The notes under the pieces were generated by a model. That model saw nothing but the letters and a program-made list of their open reading frames with translations, ran no database searches and was not told the DNA's origin. 64,000 bases of DNA from assembly GCF_052072235.1 (NCBI RefSeq), contig NZ_CM125436.1, forward strand, positions 62,001 through 126,000, read 5' to 3'. Shown one piece after another: positions 50,073 to 59,123 of the stretch (positions are counted from its first letter, which is position 1; each line of letters begins with the position of its first letter). The stretch is from Brevibacillus_D fluminis_A. Lineage in GTDB: Bacteria; Bacillota; Bacilli; Brevibacillales; Brevibacillaceae. The position numbers and the translations under genes are program-made.

Positions 50073-51680
50073 ATGGTTCCCCGTTACGTGATAGATTTTG
50101 ACCTGAAGGCTTTGCCGCGGCTGAAGACCGATGTGGCCGTCATCGGCGCCGGGATCGCCGGGTTGTACACGGCTTTGCAGGCAAGCGAGTTTGCGGATGT
50201 TGTGCTGATCAGCAAAAGAGGGCTGGATGACAGCAACACGCGTTGGGCGCAGGGCGGGATTGCAGCGGTCACTGCGAAGACCGACTCGCCTGCGTTGCAC
50301 CGCCAGGATACGCTGATTGCCGGAGCCGGACTTTGCGCGTACGATGCTGTCGACGTGCTGGTTCACGAAGGCCCGGAGCGTTTGCAGGAGCTGATCGCCT
50401 ACGGCACGCGGTTCGACAAGGACGAAAAGGGCCGTTATGAGCTGACACAGGAGGGTGCGCACAGCCAGCGGCGCATTTTGCACGCGCAAGGGGATGCGAC
50501 AGGAGCAGAGATCGTCCGCGCTCTTTCCGCCAAGGTGAAAAACAATGCGCGCATCAAAGTGATGGAAGATCACTTTGTCATCGATGTCATTACGGATCAT
50601 GGGGAATGCATCGGGGCACTGGTGATGCAGCCGGATGGCGAGCTGCTGTTCGTGCAATGCTCGGCGACCGTGCTGGCCACCGGCGGCGCGGGACAGCTGT
50701 ACCGTTATACGACCAACCCGGATATCGCAACGGCCGACGGGATCGCGATTGCATACCGGGCGGGCGCGGACATCAAGGACGTCGAATTCATTCAATTCCA
50801 TCCGACTGCGCTTTACTATCCCGGTGCGCCTCGTTTTCTGATTTCCGAGGCGGTGCGCGGAGAGGGTGCGATTTTGCGCAATATTGACGGCGAGCGCTTC
50901 ATGCCGAACTACCATCCGCAAAAAGAACTGGCGCCCCGCGATATTGTGGCCCGGGCGATCGTATCAGAGATGGAGCGGACCAACTCGTCCTTTGTGTACC
51001 TGGATATTACGCATGAATCGGAGACGCTGATCAAGCACCGCTTCCCGACGATCTACAAGTTTTGCCTCCAGTATGGGCTCGACATGGTGACAGACTGGAT
51101 TCCGGTCGCGCCGGCGTGCCACTACATCATGGGCGGGGTGCGTACGGATTTGCACGGCGAAACGTCTACCAAGCGTCTGTTTGCGTGTGGAGAGGCGTCC
51201 TGCACGGGCGTGCACGGAGCGAATCGTCTGGCGAGCAACTCGCTGTCCGAGGCGGTCGTGTTCGGTCACCGGATCGTTCAGCGTATCAAGCAGCTGCAGC
51301 CGCTGGCGGATGTGCCGGAGCTGTCTTTTTCCATCGAGCGCAAGCAAAATCCGCCGGACATGGTGGCACAGCGCCTCAAGCTGCAAAAGCTGATGCTGCG
51401 CAACGTGGGCGTGAAGCGCAGCGAGGACGGTCTGGAAAAGGCACTGAAAGAGATTGAGCGGATGGATCGCCTTTTTGGCTATGAGCATCGGTCGACACAA
51501 GCGTTTGAATGCCTCAACCTGTTGACCGCCGCCGGATTGACGACGAAAGCGGCCCTCATGCGGGAGGAAAGCCGCGGCGGCCACTATCGGATCGATTATC
51601 CGAGCAAGGACGACTTGATTTGGCGCAAGCATATTGTATTGTCCCTAGAGCATGGAGTACGAGAGGAGAGCAATGAGTGA
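50073..51680 (+). CDS. nadB: L-aspartate oxidase NadB
   Basis: FAD flavoprotein that oxidises L-aspartate to iminoaspartate for NAD synthesis; 535 aa. VAVIGAGIAGLYTALQ is the FAD dinucleotide fold, NTRWAQGGIAAV the flavin-proximal loop, HPTALYYPGAPRFLISEAVRG contains active-site residues, and the C-terminal helical domain follows. ATG 50073 (MVPRYVIDFD) has AGAAGG upstream; the frame is open back into zur. Confidence 0.94.
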   Translation: MVPRYVIDFDLKALPRLKTDVAVIGAGIAGLYTALQASEFADVVLISKRGLDDSNTRWAQGGIAAVTAKTDSPALHRQDTLIAGAGLCAYDAVDVLVHEGPERLQELIAYGTRFDKDEKGRYELTQEGAHSQRRILHAQGDATGAEIVRALSAKVKNNARIKVMEDHFVIDVITDHGECIGALVMQPDGELLFVQCSATVLATGGAGQLYRYTTNPDIATADGIAIAYRAGADIKDVEFIQFHPTALYYPGAPRFLISEAVRGEGAILRNIDGERFMPNYHPQKELAPRDIVARAIVSEMERTNSSFVYLDITHESETLIKHRFPTIYKFCLQYGLDMVTDWIPVAPACHYIMGGVRTDLHGETSTKRLFACGEASCTGVHGANRLASNSLSEAVVFGHRIVQRIKQLQPLADVPELSFSIERKQNPPDMVAQRLKLQKLMLRNVGVKRSEDGLEKALKEIERMDRLFGYEHRSTQAFECLNLLTAAGLTTKAALMREESRGGHYRIDYPSKDDLIWRKHIVLSLEHGVREESNE

Positions 51681-52525
51681 TGTGGAGCAAACGGGAGCTG
51701 CGGGCAAAAATTGAAGATTGGCTGATGGAGGATATCGGCTCGGGCGATATTACTACGGAGTGCACGATTCCGGAAGATGAGCAGGGCAAAGGCATTCTGT
51801 ATGCAAAAGAGGCAGGAATCATCGCCGGCTTGCCGGTGGCGGAGCTTGTTTTTGAAACGGTGGATGCGGGGCTGTCGTTCAAGACATTGGTGAAAGAAGG
51901 CGAGCGCGTCGAAAAAGGACAGGCGATTGTGGAAGTCTCCGGTTCTGTGCAATCGATTTTGAGCGGTGAGCGCCTGGCGCTGAATTTGCTGCAGCGCCTC
52001 TCCGGAATTGCCACTCGTACGCGCGAGTTCGTGGACGTGCTGGAAGGAACGAAGGCACGCGTTGTCGATACGCGCAAAACAACGCCGGGCCTGCGTCTGG
52101 TCGAAAAATATGCGGTTCGCATCGGCGGAGGGCACAATCACCGCTACGCGCTGTATGATGCAGTCATGATCAAGGACAATCATATCAAAGGTGCGGGGAG
52201 CATTACCAAGGCGGTCGAAGCGGCGCGCACAAACATTCCGCATACGATGAAGATCGAGGTGGAGTGCGAAACGATCGAACAGGTGAAGGAAGCGCTTGCT
52301 GCCGGAGCCGATATCATCATGCTCGACAACATGTCGCCGGAGATGATGCGCGAGGCCGTGGCGCTGATCAATGGCCGCGCGATCGTGGAGGCTTCCGGCG
52401 GCGTGACGCTGGAGACAGTGCGGGCGATTGCGGAGACAGGTGTGGATGTGATTTCCGTCGGCGCCCTGACGCATTCGGTTCGCGCGCTGGACATCAGCCT
52501 TGATCTTAACCAGCGGAAACGGTAG
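51680..52525 (+). CDS. nadC: Nicotinate-nucleotide pyrophosphorylase (carboxylating) NadC
   Basis: Converts quinolinate and PRPP to nicotinate mononucleotide; 281 aa. EDIGSGDITTECTIP, ARVVDTRKTTPGLR, IGGGHNHRYALYDAVMIKDN and the EASGGVTLETVRAIA strand are family signatures. ATG 51680 overlaps the nadB stop by one base and is 9 bases after GGAGAG; GTG 51677 is also possible. Confidence 0.95.
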   Translation: MWSKRELRAKIEDWLMEDIGSGDITTECTIPEDEQGKGILYAKEAGIIAGLPVAELVFETVDAGLSFKTLVKEGERVEKGQAIVEVSGSVQSILSGERLALNLLQRLSGIATRTREFVDVLEGTKARVVDTRKTTPGLRLVEKYAVRIGGGHNHRYALYDAVMIKDNHIKGAGSITKAVEAARTNIPHTMKIEVECETIEQVKEALAAGADIIMLDNMSPEMMREAVALINGRAIVEASGGVTLETVRAIAETGVDVISVGALTHSVRALDISLDLNQRKR

Positions 52526-52538
52526 AAGGGGAACTGCC

Positions 52539-53303
52539 ATGCTCTTGGTGATCGACGTTGGCAATACCAATATCGTATTCGGTCTGTATGAAGGGGACGC
52601 GCTGGCGCATCACTGGCGCGTCTCCGCTGACCGCAATAAAACGGAAGACGAGTACGGGATGCTGGTGCGCAGCCTGTTCGATAGCGTAGGCCTCGCTTTT
52701 TCGATGATTGAAGGCGTCATCTATTCTTCCGTCGTACCGCCGCTCAATCATGTTATCGACAGAATGTGCACGAAATATTTTGGCAAAAAGCCGCTGGTGA
52801 TCGGGCCGGGGATCAAAACCGGGCTGAACATCAAAGCGGAATATCCGCGTGAAGTCGGAACCGACCGGATTGTCAACGCTGTGGCGGCGATGCATCAGTA
52901 CGGTTCGCCAGTGATCGTCGTCGATTTCGGTACGGCGACTACCTTTTGCTATATCGACAAGCAGGGCCAATATTGGGGAGGCGCGATTGCGCCGGGCATC
53001 GGCATTTCCACGGAGGCGTTGGTGAGCCGTGCGTCCAAGCTGCCGCGCATCGAGATTGCCAAGCCAGCCGCGGTAATCGGACGCAATACGATCGCTTCCA
53101 TGCAATCGGGCATTTTTTATGGATTCGTCGGTCAGGTCGAAGGGATCGTACGCCGAATGATGGAAGAGGCAGGCACGAAGCCGAAAGTGGTCGCGACTGG
53201 AGGGCTCGCCCCGCTGGTTGCAAACGAGGCGACCTGCATCGATGTGGTTGATCCGAATTTGACGCTCAAAGGGCTTTGCTTGATATACCAACGCAACACA
53301 TAG
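52539..53303 (+). CDS. coaX: Type III pantothenate kinase
   Basis: First step of CoA synthesis, 254 aa, ASKHA fold. VIDVGNTNIVFG is the phosphate loop, GTDRIVNAVAA and VVDFGTATTFCYID the second motif, and VATGGLAPLV the adenosine region. ATG 52539 follows AGAAGGGG. It forms one unit with nadB-nadC, linking two cofactor pathways. In B. subtilis coaX lies after ftsH. Confidence 0.94.
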   Translation: MLLVIDVGNTNIVFGLYEGDALAHHWRVSADRNKTEDEYGMLVRSLFDSVGLAFSMIEGVIYSSVVPPLNHVIDRMCTKYFGKKPLVIGPGIKTGLNIKAEYPREVGTDRIVNAVAAMHQYGSPVIVVDFGTATTFCYIDKQGQYWGGAIAPGIGISTEALVSRASKLPRIEIAKPAAVIGRNTIASMQSGIFYGFVGQVEGIVRRMMEEAGTKPKVVATGGLAPLVANEATCIDVVDPNLTLKGLCLIYQRNT

Positions 53304-53339
53304 CGTCATTTTCCAGCTGTCGAACAGCAATTGGGGTTC

Positions 53340-53369
53340 TTGACAATCCCCGTAATCATGAATTAGAAT
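53340..53369 (+). promoter_or_regulatory. glcT promoter
   Basis: TTGACA (53340-53345), 18 bp, TAGAAT (53364-53369), upstream of the RAT/terminator switch. Confidence 0.7.
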
Positions 53370-53402
53370 AAAGTCAATTAAATAAACCGCTTACATTTTT
53401 GA

Positions 53403-53486
53403 GGCGTGTTACTGGTTTGCCAGGCATGAGCCGAAAAGGATCTTTCATTCTTTATGTGGAAAAGATACTTTTTTGGCTTTTATTTA
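53403..53486 (+). promoter_or_regulatory. RAT antiterminator/terminator switch upstream of glcT
   Basis: GGCGTGTTACTGG at 53403-53415 and CCAGGCATGAGCC at 53420-53432 form a RAT-type hairpin like that of B. subtilis ptsG. The GAGCC end is shared with a long terminator whose other arm ends GGCTTTTATTT (53475-53485). GlcT bound to the RAT would block termination, so glcT appears to control itself. Confidence 0.75.
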
Positions 53487-53511
53487 TTTGGTAGAGAGTT
53501 GGTGACGAAGG

Positions 53512-54363
53512 GTGGCTGCAGAAGCGCAATATGTGATTCAACGCATATTCAATAATAACGTTGTGCTTGTCCACGAGCCTCCGTCCAACGTTGAAATCAT
53601 TTTGCTTGGCAAAGGCATCGGATTCGGCAAAAAGATTGGCAACACCATATCCGGGGATCACGCCGATATTGAAAAAAAGTTCCGGCTCGAAGATGAGAAG
53701 CACATCAAGCAATATCGCTCGCTGATGAATCAGGTGGACCAAGCGGTGATTGGCATATCGGAAGAGATCATCGCATTGATTAGTAGAGAGATTGGGCCGG
53801 TGGTAAACGAGCATGTCCATGTCGCGTTGCCCGACCACATTCATTTTGCGATCCAGCGGTTGCGCAATAACCTGGAGATCGTCAACCCGTTTTTGTTCGA
53901 GATACAGACGCTTTATCCGAAAGAGTTCACGCTTGCACAAAAGGCGGCGGACATGATTACGGATAACTTCCCGATCCATATACCGGAGAGTGAAGTCGGT
54001 TTTCTCGCCTTGCATATCCACTCCGCTGTGAGCCATATTCCCGTGGCGAAGGCGGTTCAGTTCACCAATATCATCAGCGAAATGGTCAAAATGATTGAAG
54101 AGTCGATCTCGACGACCATTGAGCGCGACAGTATCGACTATGTCAGGCTGATTACGCATCTGCGCTTTGCCGTCGAGCGGATCCGCCAGAACAAATCGAT
54201 CAAAAACCCGCTCCTGGACCGGATCAAAATCACGCTGCCGGACAGCTATGAGCTGGCGGTGAAGCTGGCACAGCTCATCTCCGAGCGAATGGATGTCGTC
54301 GTGCCTGAAGATGAGATCGGCTACATCGCGATGCACCTGTTTCGTTTACAACCGGATAAATAA
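53512..54363 (+). CDS. glcT: BglG-family transcriptional antiterminator GlcT
   Basis: A 283-aa antiterminator: N-terminal RNA-binding domain (FNNNVVLVHE, ILLGKGIGFGKKIG; about 1-60) and two PTS regulation domains with conserved histidines (NEHVHVALPDH in PRD1, FLALHIHSAV nearby, and GYIAMHLFRL at the end). PTS phosphorylation sets its activity. GTG 53512 is the start. It lies between two RAT switches, one before itself and one before the IIA gene. Confidence 0.93.
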   Translation: MAAEAQYVIQRIFNNNVVLVHEPPSNVEIILLGKGIGFGKKIGNTISGDHADIEKKFRLEDEKHIKQYRSLMNQVDQAVIGISEEIIALISREIGPVVNEHVHVALPDHIHFAIQRLRNNLEIVNPFLFEIQTLYPKEFTLAQKAADMITDNFPIHIPESEVGFLALHIHSAVSHIPVAKAVQFTNIISEMVKMIEESISTTIERDSIDYVRLITHLRFAVERIRQNKSIKNPLLDRIKITLPDSYELAVKLAQLISERMDVVVPEDEIGYIAMHLFRLQPDK

Positions 54364-54365
54364 AT

Positions 54366-54457
54366 GGCGTGTTACTAGTTCGACTAGGCATGAGCCAAGA
54401 TTGGCGCAAGGAAAGCATTGTTGGCTTTCCGGCTGATCTTGTCTCATGCTTTTTTTG
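54366..54457 (+). promoter_or_regulatory. RAT antiterminator/terminator switch upstream of the PTS IIA gene
   Basis: GGCGTGTTACTAG and CTAGGCATGAGCC (54366-54396) form the RAT. The terminator uses GCATGAG...CAAGAT (54388-54401) and ATCTTG-CTCATGC (54436-54449), with an inner GGAAAGC/GCTTTCC-type pair, and ends in seven Ts. It closely parallels the switch before glcT. Confidence 0.85.
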
Positions 54458-54556
54458 TACAACCGCGGCTCCGCCAAAAAGCTAGGCTCGAAAAAGTTTT
54501 TGAACTGCCGATTCGGATATAGTAAAGATAACGGTTTTGGAGAATAGGAGGGCACT

Positions 54557-55054
54557 ATGTTTACAAAATGGTTTTCCAAGAATAAGCAAGAAAAGGAAGC
54601 AGTGCTGATCGCCCCGTTGACAGGTAAAGCGGTTCCTTTGGAATCGGTTCCCGACCCGGTTTTCTCGCAAAAAATCGCGGGTGACGGAATTGCAATCGAA
54701 CCTACGCAGGGAAAACTGGTCTCTCCCGTGAATGGAAAAGTAGGGCATATTTTTCACACTGCGCATGCGCTGGTTTTGCAAAGTGAGGAAGGGCTGGAAC
54801 TGCTGATCCACATCGGCTTGGATACCGTCAAGCTGAACGGTCAAGGCTTTACACCGCATGTGAAAGCGGGGGATGAAGTGAAGGCGGGAGACGTTTTGAT
54901 CGAGTTCGACCTACAGGCATTGGAGCAAGCCGGCTACAAAACGGTTACACCGGTTTTGATCACCAACCTGGATAAAGTTGAACAAAAACAATTTATGGTG
55001 GGGAACAGCGTGACAGCAGGCTCTGACAAGATCATGGAACTTGTTTTGAAGTAG
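54557..55054 (+). CDS. crr: PTS glucose/N-acetylglucosamine-type IIA component
   Basis: A 165-aa free-standing IIA of the glucose family. His85 in LLIHIGLDTV is the expected phosphorylation site, His70 in HTAHALVL the partner histidine. IIA takes phosphate from HPr and passes it to the IIB domain. AGGAGGG precedes the ATG. It is the first gene behind the second RAT switch and leads a run with nagA, nagB, ptsH and ptsI. Confidence 0.92.
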   Translation: MFTKWFSKNKQEKEAVLIAPLTGKAVPLESVPDPVFSQKIAGDGIAIEPTQGKLVSPVNGKVGHIFHTAHALVLQSEEGLELLIHIGLDTVKLNGQGFTPHVKAGDEVKAGDVLIEFDLQALEQAGYKTVTPVLITNLDKVEQKQFMVGNSVTAGSDKIMELVLK

Positions 55055-55067
55055 AGAGGAGTTTGCG

Positions 55068-56237
55068 ATGCGCACCGTATATCGTGGGAGTGTTGTGGAG
55101 ACCACACGAGTCGTTGAGAATGGCATCGTCGTGACGCAAGGGGAGCACATCCTGTATGCGGGCGAAGAAGGCGGCTATGCTTATTCCGGGGACGAAGAGA
55201 TTCGAGATTACAGCGGTCAGTGGATCATTCCGGGCCTGATTGACATCCATGTACACGGCAATGCCGGTCATGATGTCATGGATGGAACCAGGGAAGCGCT
55301 GGTCGCGATCAGCAAAAGCCTGAGCAGCTATGGCATAACCGGCTTCTTGGCCACGACGATGACGGCCCCGTTCGCAGAGATAGAGAGAGCGTTGAACGCG
55401 GTAGTCGAGACAGTGGGCAGTCCGGAATTGGCAGCTGAGGTGCTGGGCGTTCATCTGGAGGGACCGTGGATCAACCCGAAGATGAAAGGCGCCCAAGCGG
55501 AGGAAAACATCGTTCATCCAACCGAAGAGCGGGTGGACGCGATTTTGCGGCTGATCGGCGAGAATTTGCGCGTCGTAACCATCGCACCGGAAATGCCGGA
55601 AGCCATGGCAGCGATTGAAAAGCTGGCCGGTCAAGGCGTCATCTGCTCCATCGGGCATTCCGATGCGACAATCGAGCAGGTGAACGAGGCCGTGGAACGG
55701 GGCGCATCCCATGCGACTCACATGTTTAATGGCATGCGCGGGCTGCATCACCGTGAACCGGGCGTCGTCGGAGCGACGCTGGTTCATGATCGTATGACAT
55801 GCGACATCATCGCTGATTTTATTCACGTTCACCCGAACGCCGTAGAGCTGGTCTATCGGATGAAAGGGCGAGAACGACTGCTTCTGATAAGCGACGGAAT
55901 GCGTGCGGTTGGCATGCCTGACGGAACCTATGATCTGGGTGGTCAAACCGTACATGTGCACAAATGCATTGCTCGCCTGACAGACGGAACGCTGGCAGGA
56001 AGCACATTGACGCTCAATCGGGCCATCGGCCATCTGGTCGAGACCTTGCATCTGTCCATGCCGGACGCTGTCTATATGGCCGCTACAGCACCGGCGGTGA
56101 AGCTGGGCGTAAGCGAGCGAAAAGGCAGCCTGGAGGCAGGCAAGGATGCGGATCTGGTCGTAATGGCACCGGATTACAGCGTGCGCGCAACCGTAGTGAA
56201 AGGACGAATGGTTTATCAGGAGGGAGAATCAGTATGA
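55068..56237 (+). CDS. nagA: N-acetylglucosamine-6-phosphate deacetylase
   Basis: A 389-aa amidohydrolase that removes acetate from GlcNAc-6-P. GLIDIHVHGNAGHDVMD starts the barrel; LGVHLEGPWINPKMKGA carries the metal glutamate, GHSDATIEQVNEAVERGA and HMFNGMRGLHHREPG further ligands, and LISDGMRAVG the catalytic aspartate. The stop overlaps nagB (ATGA). Confidence 0.95.
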   Translation: MRTVYRGSVVETTRVVENGIVVTQGEHILYAGEEGGYAYSGDEEIRDYSGQWIIPGLIDIHVHGNAGHDVMDGTREALVAISKSLSSYGITGFLATTMTAPFAEIERALNAVVETVGSPELAAEVLGVHLEGPWINPKMKGAQAEENIVHPTEERVDAILRLIGENLRVVTIAPEMPEAMAAIEKLAGQGVICSIGHSDATIEQVNEAVERGASHATHMFNGMRGLHHREPGVVGATLVHDRMTCDIIADFIHVHPNAVELVYRMKGRERLLLISDGMRAVGMPDGTYDLGGQTVHVHKCIARLTDGTLAGSTLTLNRAIGHLVETLHLSMPDAVYMAATAPAVKLGVSERKGSLEAGKDADLVVMAPDYSVRATVVKGRMVYQEGESV

Positions 56238-56998
56238 TTCGCGTGATCGTAACGGAAGATTATCAGGAACTGAGCCATAAAGCAGCGCAATTGCTGAGCG
56301 CACAATTGCAGAAAAAGCCGGAATCGGTGATTGGGTTTGCAACCGGAAGTACGCCGATCGGCATGTATAAAGAGCTGATCCAAAGCTACAATCGCAAGGA
56401 AATCGATTTCAGCCAAATGAGCACGTTCAATCTGGATGAATATGTCGGGCTGACCCGCGAGCATCCGCAAAGCTATTACCATTTCATGCAGGAGCAATTA
56501 TTCTCTCATATCAATGTGCGTCCGGAAAAAATATCGTTCCCGCCAGGCATTTTTTCCGATGCCGAACAAGCTTGCCAGTCGTATGAAGACGCCATGAAAG
56601 CTGCGGGCGGCGTCGATCTGCAAATTCTCGGAATCGGCGTCAATGGGCACATCGGCTTCAACGAACCGGACCAGCATTTCACGTTGTATACACACATCGT
56701 CGAGCTGGCGCAAAAGACGATTGAATCGAATGCGCGCTTTTTCGGCAGTGAGGATGAAGTGCCGCGCAGCGCGATCACAATGGGCATCAAAAGCATCATG
56801 GATGCGCGCTCGATCCTGCTCTTGGCAAGCGACCGCAACAAAGCGGAAGCCGTACAGCAAATTTTCAGCGGAAAGGTTGATCCGCAGGTTCCGGCCACGG
56901 TTCTGCAGCTTCATCCGGACGTCACGCTGGTGGTCGATCGGGAGGCGGCATCCCTGCTCAAAAAAGAATTTCAAACGGGAGGCGTAAGTGTATGGTAA
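56234..56998 (+). CDS. nagB: Glucosamine-6-phosphate deaminase
   Basis: A 254-aa enzyme that converts GlcN-6-P to fructose-6-P and ammonia. FATGSTPIGMYKEL, FNLDEYVGL and GIGVNGHIGFNEP are the signatures. ATG 56234 follows CAGGAGGGAG; the reading frame is open far upstream inside nagA but without support. The last codons overlap ptsH. Confidence 0.96.
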   Translation: MIRVIVTEDYQELSHKAAQLLSAQLQKKPESVIGFATGSTPIGMYKELIQSYNRKEIDFSQMSTFNLDEYVGLTREHPQSYYHFMQEQLFSHINVRPEKISFPPGIFSDAEQACQSYEDAMKAAGGVDLQILGIGVNGHIGFNEPDQHFTLYTHIVELAQKTIESNARFFGSEDEVPRSAITMGIKSIMDARSILLLASDRNKAEAVQQIFSGKVDPQVPATVLQLHPDVTLVVDREAASLLKKEFQTGGVSVW

Positions 56999-57255
56999 AC
57001 ATTCAAGTAACAGTCAACGCGGAGGGCGGATTGCACGCACGCCCCGCTTCCCTCCTGGTAAACACGGCTAACAAATTTTCGTCCTCGGTGAAAATCGTGA
57101 AGGACACCAAAATCGCCGATGCCAAAAGCATTTTGAACATCATGACGCTCGGCGCCAAAAAAGGCGAAACCTTGGCGATTCAAATTGAAGGCGCGGACGA
57201 ACAGGCTGCATCCGCTGAGCTGCAAAACCTCTTTGCAAACAATTTTGAAGTGTAA
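56992..57255 (+). CDS. ptsH: PTS phosphocarrier protein HPr
   Basis: An 87-aa HPr with active His15 in GLHARPAS and the regulatory Ser46 in AKSILNIM, the HPr-kinase site used in carbon catabolite repression in Firmicutes. The start overlaps the end of nagB. Here the general PTS genes sit downstream of nag genes, not behind ptsG as in B. subtilis. Confidence 0.95.
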   Translation: MVNIQVTVNAEGGLHARPASLLVNTANKFSSSVKIVKDTKIADAKSILNIMTLGAKKGETLAIQIEGADEQAASAELQNLFANNFEV

Positions 57256-57282
57256 ACGCTTGAAGGCAGGTGAACGTCTCTC

Positions 57283-58992
57283 ATGGTAAAAGGAATACCC
57301 GTTTCATTCGGAGTGGGCATCGCGCGTGCGGTCTGCTTGTCTGCAAAGGAACCGCAGGCTGTCCAAGCCGATGGCCAACCAGCAAATGTCGAGCAGGAGC
57401 TGAAAAAGCTGCACGATAGCATCGAGCGCTCCACAGCGGAACTGAATCGGCTGCAAAAGCAGGTGACCCAAGAGATCGGCGCAGCGGAAGCGGCCATCTT
57501 GGATGCGCACCTCGCGTTTTTGCAGGACCCCGCTTTTGCAGGAGAGATGAAAACCCTGATCCAGGAGCAGCAGCTGTATGCCGTGCAAGCGGTTCAGCAG
57601 GTCATGGAGCATTTTGCGGCGATCTTTGAGAGCCTCGATGATCCTTACATGCGCGAGCGTGCCGCAGATGTGCGCGATGTGGGCAGACGGATGATCAAAA
57701 ACATCAACAATCCTGAAGGAGACGTACATGAAGCGTATACGGAGCCGTTCGTGCTCGTAGCCGAAGACGTGACGCCTTCTGATACCATCTCGCTTCCTCG
57801 CCAGCTTGTACGCGCGATTGTGGCGGCAAAAGGCGGAGCGACCTCACATGCAGCCATTTTGGCCCGGTCGCTCGGGATTCCTGCCGTAATGGGCGCCGGA
57901 GCAGAGCTTTTGGCACAGACGGCCAACGGCGACCTGGTGATCGTAGACGGTACGTCTGGCAGCATCCATATCAATCCCGATGAAGAAACGCTTGCCCGCT
58001 ACCAGAAGCAGGCGGAAAGAGAGCGGGTGGAAATGGAGCAGTTGGAAAAGCTGCGCGATCTGCCAGCCCAAACGACCGACGGCAGACGGATCGAGCTGGT
58101 TGCCAATATCGGCCGACCGGAGGAGACGGAAGCAGTTCTTGCCAAGGGAGCAGAGGGTGTCGGGTTATTCCGCTCCGAGTTTTTGTTCATGGATCGCGAA
58201 CAGCTGCCGACCGAGGAGGAGCAGTTTGCTGCCTATCGCGATGCGGTAAGCGGGATGGCGGGGAAACCGGTCATCATCCGAACGCTTGATGTCGGCGGCG
58301 ATAAGCATCTGCCGTATCTCGATATGCCGAAGGAAGAGAACCCGTTCCTCGGTTGGCGGGCGATCCGCATCTCGCTGGACCGCATCGACTTGTTCAAGGC
58401 GCAGCTGCGCGCGATTCTGCGCGCCAGTGCGTTTGGGAAAGCCTTGATCATGTTTCCGATGATCTCCCATGTGGAGCAGATCCGCCGCGCCAAAGGGCTT
58501 GTGGAGGAAGCGAAGCAGGAGCTACGTCAGGAAGGAATCGCATTTGACGAAGCGATTCCACTCGGCATCATGATCGAGATCCCGGCGGCATGCCTGATTG
58601 CCGATGCGTTGGCGGCGGAAGTCGACTTTTTCAGCATCGGAACGAACGATCTGGTGCAGTACACATTGGCGGTGGACCGGATGAACGAGCGGCTGAGCGA
58701 TCTCTACAGCTATTTCCATCCGGCAGTGCTCCGCCTGATCCAACAGGTTATCGATGCATCCCATCGAAACGGCATCTGGACCGGCATGTGCGGAGAGATG
58801 GCAGCAGACCCGCTGGCAGCACCGCTGCTTTTGGGAATGGGGCTGGATGAATTCAGCTGCAATGCCAATTCCTTGCCTCGCGTAAAAGAGCAGATTCGCC
58901 GCATGAGCTACCAGCTTGCACAAGAAGTTGCAAAGAACGCGCTTTCGCTCAGTACGCCGGATGAAGTAAAAACGTATCTCGCTAGCCTGTAA
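57283..58992 (+). CDS. ptsI: PTS enzyme I
   Basis: A 569-aa phosphoenolpyruvate:protein phosphotransferase. His189 in GGATSHAAILARSLG is the active site. The C-terminal PEP barrel has RSEFLFMDREQLPTEEEQ and the signature MCGEMAADPLAAPLLLGMG with the catalytic cysteine. The start follows GGCAGGTGAACG, 27 bp after ptsH. Confidence 0.96.
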   Translation: MVKGIPVSFGVGIARAVCLSAKEPQAVQADGQPANVEQELKKLHDSIERSTAELNRLQKQVTQEIGAAEAAILDAHLAFLQDPAFAGEMKTLIQEQQLYAVQAVQQVMEHFAAIFESLDDPYMRERAADVRDVGRRMIKNINNPEGDVHEAYTEPFVLVAEDVTPSDTISLPRQLVRAIVAAKGGATSHAAILARSLGIPAVMGAGAELLAQTANGDLVIVDGTSGSIHINPDEETLARYQKQAERERVEMEQLEKLRDLPAQTTDGRRIELVANIGRPEETEAVLAKGAEGVGLFRSEFLFMDREQLPTEEEQFAAYRDAVSGMAGKPVIIRTLDVGGDKHLPYLDMPKEENPFLGWRAIRISLDRIDLFKAQLRAILRASAFGKALIMFPMISHVEQIRRAKGLVEEAKQELRQEGIAFDEAIPLGIMIEIPAACLIADALAAEVDFFSIGTNDLVQYTLAVDRMNERLSDLYSYFHPAVLRLIQQVIDASHRNGIWTGMCGEMAADPLAAPLLLGMGLDEFSCNANSLPRVKEQIRRMSYQLAQEVAKNALSLSTPDEVKTYLASL

Positions 58993-59108
58993 AAAGGCTA
59001 GTCTCTTTCACAAGAGACGTAAGCGGTTTCACTTGGTTCAGAAACGTTCACCTTGGGCATCATGCTCCATATGCTCAAGGTGGGCTTCTGATAGATTACA
59101 TTCATGAT
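58982..59108 (+). promoter_or_regulatory. ptsI-ptsG gap with three hairpins and a cre-like site
   Basis: Hairpin 1 is CTAGCCT/AGGCTAG (58982-59001), around the ptsI stop codon. Hairpin 2 is GTCTCTT/AAGAGAC (59001-59018). A cre-like CGTAAGCGGTTTCA (59018-59031) matches 11 of 14 consensus positions for CcpA. Hairpin 3 has the arms CACCTTGGGCAT and ATGCTCAAGGTG (about 59050-59091). None has a strong T run, so processing or catabolite control is more likely than full termination. No third RAT is seen. Confidence 0.4.
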
Positions 59109-59123
59109 AAGGGAGGTCTCACT

